A stretch of 9,911 nucleotides of DNA from Deltaproteobacteria bacterium (lineage in GTDB: Bacteria > Desulfobacterota > Desulfovibrionia > Desulfovibrionales > Desulfovibrionaceae): contig JANXYI010000246.1 in NCBI GenBank assembly GCA_025350085.1, positions 1 through 9,911 of the forward strand. The letters are read 5' to 3'. Position 1 is the stretch's first letter. Every line of letters starts with the position of its first letter. The translations under genes were made by a program, and so were the position numbers. The notes under the pieces were generated by a model. That model was not told where the DNA came from. It did no database searches and was given only the letters and a program-made list of their open reading frames with translations. This document shows positions 6,319-9,911 of the stretch, one piece after another.

Positions 6319-8246
6319 AAGGTCCGCCTGTCCGCCTTGGTTACGTCGCGGATTTCCAGGTTAAGGATTTTGTAGACGCCGCCTGCCGTGCCGAGACGTA
6401 GCCGCAGGCGTCCGCCCTGGGTTCCGCCCGGGATGCGCAGGAAAACCCGCTGTTCCTTGTCGTCCGCGCGCAGTAGGCCGTTCGCCACGCTGGTAGCGCT
6501 TCCCCCATTGCCCCAGCGTATCTGTACCGGGGTGTCCGCAGTCACGGGCATTTCGAGCATCAGGACATAGTCGTGCCCAGGCGGTGGAGCCAGCACGTTC
6601 AAGACGAGTTCCGGGGGGCGGCCGCGTGCGGCGAACTCATTTTGCCCAGCCGACTTCTCCACCCCGCCGCGCGTACGTGCGATCACCCCCCAGACGTCGC
6701 TCTGGGGCCAGATGCCGCTCGTGAGGACCGTCTCGTCGGACAAGGCGAAGGCGGCCATGTCCGGATCCAGCTGGGGCGGGGTCCAGCGGCCCAGTGGCCA
6801 GATGGACAGCTCGTGCAGTATGTATTCCCCGGGCGCGCCAACCAGTCGCAGGCGGAGTTTCCTCCCGGGCTTGGGGCTGCCCAGCGGGATGTATAACTCT
6901 TGAATCTTTTCCGGAAAATAGCTGATCAGTTCGGTATTCAGGCGCTTCTCCGTCCGGCGCATGTCATCCAGGGTTTCCAGGTGCTTCGTGTAGAGGACCT
7001 TCCCCCCGTCCTCCAGGATGCAATCCAGGGGCCGCGGCACCTCAATCCGCACCTTCAGCACGGCCTTGCCCGACCATCCCGCCTCAGGGATTTGGAATGA
7101 TGGCGAACCGTTGGCTTCGAAGGCAAAACCGTTGTCCCGAGCACTCCAGCCCCGGACATCCTGGACGCCGACCGCGTTGCGAAGGGTATACGCCGGGGTC
7201 GGCCCGAGCAGCGTTGGGTGTAGCCGGATCATGCTGTCGCGGCGCAGCAATTCTGGAAGCGCCGCATAAACGGAGTCCATTAATTGTGCGAACGACTGCT
7301 TGAAGTTTTGGGCGTTCACCCGTTGCCCCCAGGCGGTGTCGTTGTCCCGCAGGGCGGAAAGGATGAGCCGGCCCAGGTGCTTGTTGAAGTGTGAGGTTTC
7401 GGACCAGAAGGTGTTGTCCAAGGTCTGCGGCAGCGTCAGCGGCCGGAAGTCGCGGTATTCGGAAACTTGGGCCACCAGGGCCGCTTCCAGGTACAGGTCG
7501 TCGAAGTTGCGGTAGAGCAGCGTTTTGTAATGCACCGGCAGGAAAAAGAACTGGCCTTGAAAGCGGGCCGCCAGGCGCCGCAAGTCGGCGATGAGCCAAG
7601 GCAGCTGTGTCTTCTCCCTCGGCCACTTCCAACTGTACGGGGCCATCTCCAGCACGCGTTCCGGCTGGCTGTTCCAGTCGTGCAGTCCATCTGTGTCGTA
7701 CCAGCTTTTTGCGGAGAGCACGCCGCTAAAGGGCAGGGCCAGATCGGACCGGGTTGGTGTGCGGTAGAGATAGAAGCGCAGGAAATCCAGGCGCTGGGCC
7801 AAGGTGGTGGGCGGCTGGCGTAGGATGTAATCACCGTCGTTGGCACTGCGGGTGTACAGGGAGGCGTCGTCCAGGGCCACGAGCACATCCTGGACGCGAC
7901 CGCCGCGAGCCTTGATGGTCTCAAGGTTTTGCAGATGTTCGTACACTCGCCCGCCGGTGTAAGCCAGCCTGGCCCATCCATCCCCGAGTATATGCGGGTC
8001 GAGCCCCGCCCACACGCGCGAAGAGCCCGCCAGGAGTTTTGAACTTTGGTCGTTGCGCCGCAGGATGTGCTCCACGGCGATGACGCGCATGTTTGGATAG
8101 ATCAAGGGTTGCGTGTAGTAGCGTCCGTCCTGGTGTAGAACTCGCGAGCTGTCGATACAGTAGTTGGCAACAGGCAGCGCTGCGGCGAAGACCAGCGCGC
8201 TCGCTAGGAAGATGCTTGCGAATGTTCGTCCGGACAGCTGTTTCAT
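6315..8246 (-). CDS. Membrane-anchored SGNH/DltD-like protein with tandem C-terminal beta-rich modules, MBOAT partner
   Basis: A 643-residue protein starting MKQLSGRTFASIFL, with one hydrophobic segment at about 8-28, then a probable periplasmic body. LLAGSSRVWAGLDPHI (71-86) resembles the block I 'G-S-S-x' nucleophile region of SGNH and DltD-type proteins. VLVALDDASLY (121-131) and SETSHFNKHLGRLI (282-295) fit the later core strand and the catalytic-His block, but the usual DxxH reads E283-T-S-H286. From about 340 to the end the protein is beta-rich with two related modules: residues 450-485 and 600-635 align without gaps, sharing LRLRL, then A, G, Y, L and I at matching spacing. MBOAT acyltransferases of the AlgI/DltB group are typically encoded beside such SGNH-like partners, so a role in acyl transfer to an exported glycan is inferred. 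The ATG lies 1 nt after the MBOAT stop (TGACATG). The open frame upstream, inside MBOAT, is not used. Confidence 0.8.
   Translation of the reverse strand: MKQLSGRTFASIFLASALVFAAALPVANYCIDSSRVLHQDGRYYTQPLIYPNMRVIAVEHILRRNDQSSKLLAGSSRVWAGLDPHILGDGWARLAYTGGRVYEHLQNLETIKARGGRVQDVLVALDDASLYTRSANDGDYILRQPPTTLAQRLDFLRFYLYRTPTRSDLALPFSGVLSAKSWYDTDGLHDWNSQPERVLEMAPYSWKWPREKTQLPWLIADLRRLAARFQGQFFFLPVHYKTLLYRNFDDLYLEAALVAQVSEYRDFRPLTLPQTLDNTFWSETSHFNKHLGRLILSALRDNDTAWGQRVNAQNFKQSFAQLMDSVYAALPELLRRDSMIRLHPTLLGPTPAYTLRNAVGVQDVRGWSARDNGFAFEANGSPSFQIPEAGWSGKAVLKVRIEVPRPLDCILEDGGKVLYTKHLETLDDMRRTEKRLNTELISYFPEKIQELYIPLGSPKPGRKLRLRLVGAPGEYILHELSIWPLGRWTPPQLDPDMAAFALSDETVLTSGIWPQSDVWGVIARTRGGVEKSAGQNEFAARGRPPELVLNVLAPPPGHDYVLMLEMPVTADTPVQIRWGNGGSATSVANGLLRADDKEQRVFLRIPGGTQGGRLRLRLGTAGGVYKILNLEIRDVTKADRRTL
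6348..6449 (-). repeat. Protein-level repeat unit 2 (beta-rich module) in the DltD-like protein
   Basis: Encodes residues 600-633, containing the core GGRLRLRLGTAGGVYKIL. It is the partner of the segment at 6798-6899, starting 150 residues further on. The similarity is visible only in protein, so the duplication is old. Confidence 0.5.
6798..6899 (-). repeat. Protein-level repeat unit 1 (beta-rich module) in the DltD-like protein
   Basis: Encodes residues 450-483, containing the core GRKLRLRLVGAPGEYIL. It matches the segment at 6348-6449 at about one third identity without gaps. It probably forms the closing strands of a beta-sandwich. Confidence 0.5.
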
Positions 8247-8247
8247 G

Positions 8248-9741
8248 TCAGAACCTGAAGTAGATGAATTCAGTGCCGGAAGAAGAAAGCATGCAGACCA
8301 CGCTTGCGGCGAAGGCCAACCCGTAGCCCACGGCATGGGCCACGCGCAGTTGCGGCAGCGGCGTGATTCCCTGCGCCTCCACAAACCCGATGCGCTGCAT
8401 GCTGTTGGGCAGGAGGAACACGATGCCAAGGCCCAGGGCCAGAAACGGCAGGGCCTCGACATTTGCTGGAATCAAAGCTGGTCCGGCGGCATGCGTAATG
8501 ACAAGCTCGCAGGCCCTGCGCAGGTAGGCCATGAAGATGGCCGGGGACTGATTGAGCGCTACCCCGCTTGGCCCGTCCAGGACCATGCCTCGCCAGACTT
8601 TGAGCGTATCGTTCAGGGAGTTGGCCCGGAACGGTACCCAGGCGCAGGCCACGAAAATAAAGGTCAGCGCCTGGCCGACGAGCCGGGGCAGGGGCCGCCC
8701 ATACTGCCGCCAGACCCGGTGCACGGCCAGAGCCGCGCCGTGCAGGAGGCCCCAGACCACGAAGCGCAGGGCCGCGCCATGCCACAGCCCGGCCAGAAAC
8801 ATGACCACGGCCAGATTGCGCAGGGTGTGCGCCAATCCTGCCCGTCCGCCGCCGAGGGGGATGTACAGGTATTCGCGCAGCCAGCGGCCAAGCGTCATGT
8901 GCCAGCGCCGCCAGAACTCGGCGATGTCCGCGGACTTGTAAGGCGAGTGGAAGTTGGCCGGTAGCCGGATATTGAACAATAGCGCGACACCTATGGCCAT
9001 GTCTGCATACCCGGAAAAGTCAAAGTAGATCTGGAGCGTGTATGCCAAGGCGCAGGACCAGGCCTCGAAACGGGAAAGGGTCTGGGCGAGGTCGAACCCC
9101 TGGGCCACCCATATTCCAAGGGGGTCCGCCAGCACGGTCTTTTTGAAAAAACCCACGGTGAAGACGAACAGACCAATGCACACGTTTTCCCAGTTGAGGC
9201 GGCCGGCCCGTGTGTCCGCATATTGGGGGAGCATCTCCCGCCGGAGGACGATGGGCCCGGCCAGGAGTTGGGGGAAAAAGGCCACGAAGAGGCCATAGTC
9301 TCGGAAGGTGCCTGCGGGGGGGGCGCCGCGGGCTGTGTCAACGAGGTATGCGATCTGGATGAAGGTGAGGAAGGATATGCCCAGAGGCAGGGCCATGTGC
9401 AGCACTGGCAGGTCCGTGCCAAATAACGCGTTGATGATGCCTGAGAAGAAATCGAGGTATTTAAAGGCGCAAAGCAGGGCGAGATTGGCGGCCACGGCCC
9501 ACGCCAGCAGAGCCTTCTTGCGGGCCGTGGCGTTGCCGATGGCGGCCGCAGCCAGAAAGTTGAACAGGAGGGAGACCAGAAGCAGGGGCAGGAAAACCGG
9601 GTTCCCCCAGGCATAGTACCCGAACGAAGCAAAAAGAAGCCACCAACTACGCCAGGCACGGCCAGAGCGTGCAAGCAGCATCCAGCCAGAGAAGACCACC
9701 GGCAAGAACAGGAAGAGGAACTCTGGCGAGCTGAATACCAT
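8248..9741 (-). CDS. MBOAT family membrane O-acyltransferase (AlgI/DltB-like)
   Basis: A 497-residue polytopic membrane protein, the usual length for AlgI-type enzymes, starting MVFSSPEFLFLFLPVVF. Family landmarks in order: WWLLFASFGYYAWGNP (33-48), CAFKYLDFF (91-99), LPLGISFLTFIQIAYLVD (118-135), FFPQLLAGPI (155-164), QIYFDFSGYADMAIG (237-251), FWRRWHMTLGRWLREYLYIP (276-295) and GLWHGA (318-323), whose H321 is the invariant MBOAT histidine. ACAWVPFRA (365-373) and the terminal EFIYFRF are also typical. AlgI-type enzymes move an acyl group, usually acetyl, from the cytoplasmic side across the membrane for transfer to an exported polysaccharide by a periplasmic partner. The next gene, 1 nt downstream, supplies a plausible partner. 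AGGA lies 7 nt before the ATG. An eight-C run (9316-9323) inside the coding strand at residues 140-142 is a possible slippage site. Confidence 0.95.
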   Translation of the reverse strand: MVFSSPEFLFLFLPVVFSGWMLLARSGRAWRSWWLLFASFGYYAWGNPVFLPLLLVSLLFNFLAAAAIGNATARKKALLAWAVAANLALLCAFKYLDFFSGIINALFGTDLPVLHMALPLGISFLTFIQIAYLVDTARGAPPAGTFRDYGLFVAFFPQLLAGPIVLRREMLPQYADTRAGRLNWENVCIGLFVFTVGFFKKTVLADPLGIWVAQGFDLAQTLSRFEAWSCALAYTLQIYFDFSGYADMAIGVALLFNIRLPANFHSPYKSADIAEFWRRWHMTLGRWLREYLYIPLGGGRAGLAHTLRNLAVVMFLAGLWHGAALRFVVWGLLHGAALAVHRVWRQYGRPLPRLVGQALTFIFVACAWVPFRANSLNDTLKVWRGMVLDGPSGVALNQSPAIFMAYLRRACELVITHAAGPALIPANVEALPFLALGLGIVFLLPNSMQRIGFVEAQGITPLPQLRVAHAVGYGLAFAASVVCMLSSSGTEFIYFRF

Positions 9742-9777
9742 CAGTGTGTCCTGCTGCGCGTGTCCCGCTGCCAGCGG

Positions 9778-9911
9778 TTAGATGTTGACCCGGCCCTTGA
9801 GCCAGCGCAACGGCGCGGTGACCCTCCAGGAGGTCGAGGCGTAGATCGCGTCGAGCAGGTCTTTCTCCCTCCTTTGCTCCAGACTCAGCACTAACTCTGC
9901 ATGCTCGCCCC
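9778..9911 (-). CDS. C-terminal fragment of a polysaccharide-locus protein, probably a glycosyltransferase (5' end outside window)
   Basis: The last 44 codons of a gene that enters from the right edge and ends with TAA at 9778-9780. The readable part contains a charged, helix-prone stretch (LEQRREKDLLDAIYA) followed by STSWRVTAPLRWLKG. The 'S-x-SWR-x-T-x-PLR' tail with a preceding coiled-coil-like helix is common at the ends of, or between domains of, glycosyltransferases and methyltransferases from O-antigen and capsule loci. That family knowledge is the only basis for the call. The stop is 36 nt before the MBOAT ATG, so it is probably in the same operon. The catalytic part is not visible, so the enzyme type is open. 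Confidence 0.6.
   Translation of the reverse strand, partial: GEHAELVLSLEQRREKDLLDAIYASTSWRVTAPLRWLKGRVNI

Noticed and set aside
8247..8462. N-terminal extension of the DltD-like protein by 72 codons into the MBOAT gene
   Set aside because: The extra stretch is a shifted reading of conserved MBOAT 3' codons. The ATG at 8246 directly after the MBOAT stop begins a proper signal-anchor sequence.
8164..8964. Plus-strand open frame of 266 codons opposite the MBOAT and DltD-like genes
   Set aside because: Antisense to two strongly supported genes; the product is charged low complexity with no known domain.
9140..9151. T5-G-A6 near-palindrome inside the MBOAT gene, a possible slippery site
   Set aside because: It simply encodes FFKK in the proper frame. 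There is no overlapping frame or downstream structure suggesting programmed frameshifting.
1..9911. Search by eye for tRNA/rRNA genes, CRISPR arrays, insertion-sequence ends and transposase motifs
   Set aside because: Nothing seen: coding genes fill the window almost completely and no regularly spaced direct repeats or terminal inverted repeats were found.

Overview
All recognisable genes in this window lie on the minus strand, so transcription runs from the high-coordinate end to the low. The DNA is GC-rich. The genes encode glycosyltransferases, methyltransferases, an AlgI-type membrane acyltransferase with a DltD/SGNH-like partner, and a glutamine-dependent asparagine-synthase-type amidotransferase. 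This is part of a surface-polysaccharide (O-antigen, capsule or exopolysaccharide) biosynthesis and modification locus of a Gram-negative bacterium. The gene style would fit a deltaproteobacterium such as a Desulfovibrio relative, but nothing in the window proves the taxonomy.

In order of transcription: (1) the C-terminal 44 codons of a gene with a SWRVTAPLR tail, the kind found on polysaccharide-locus glycosyltransferases (9778-9911); (2) an MBOAT O-acyltransferase (8248-9741); (3) a membrane-anchored SGNH/DltD-like protein with a tandemly repeated beta-rich C-terminal half (6315-8246); (4) a GT4 glycosyltransferase (5173-6318); (5) a class I SAM methyltransferase with a hydrophobic C-terminal segment (4406-5152); (6) a second, paralogous GT4 glycosyltransferase (3293-4399). 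A 221-bp gene-free gap (3072-3292), the only sizeable one, holds a small perfect hairpin. It is followed by (7) an AsnB-like amidotransferase with a very strong ribosome binding site (1194-3071), (8) a divergent SAM-methyltransferase-like protein (283-1194), and (9) the N-terminus of a membrane-anchored protein, probably another SGNH hydrolase, that runs off the left edge (1-286).

Four junctions are stop/start overlaps or near-overlaps (TGACATG, GTGA, TGATG, ATGA). This implies two tightly coupled blocks, genes 2-6 and genes 7-9, separated by the gap. Inferred working model: the GT4 enzymes build the glycan on the cytoplasmic side, the methyltransferases and AsnB-like enzyme decorate sugars (O-methylation, amidation of a carboxyl group), and the MBOAT plus SGNH-like protein add acyl groups on the periplasmic side.

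No tRNA, rRNA, CRISPR array, insertion sequence or attachment site was seen. The most unusual item is the 643-residue MBOAT partner. It combines a GSSR nucleophile-type motif, an ExxH instead of DxxH catalytic block, and two related beta-rich C-terminal modules.
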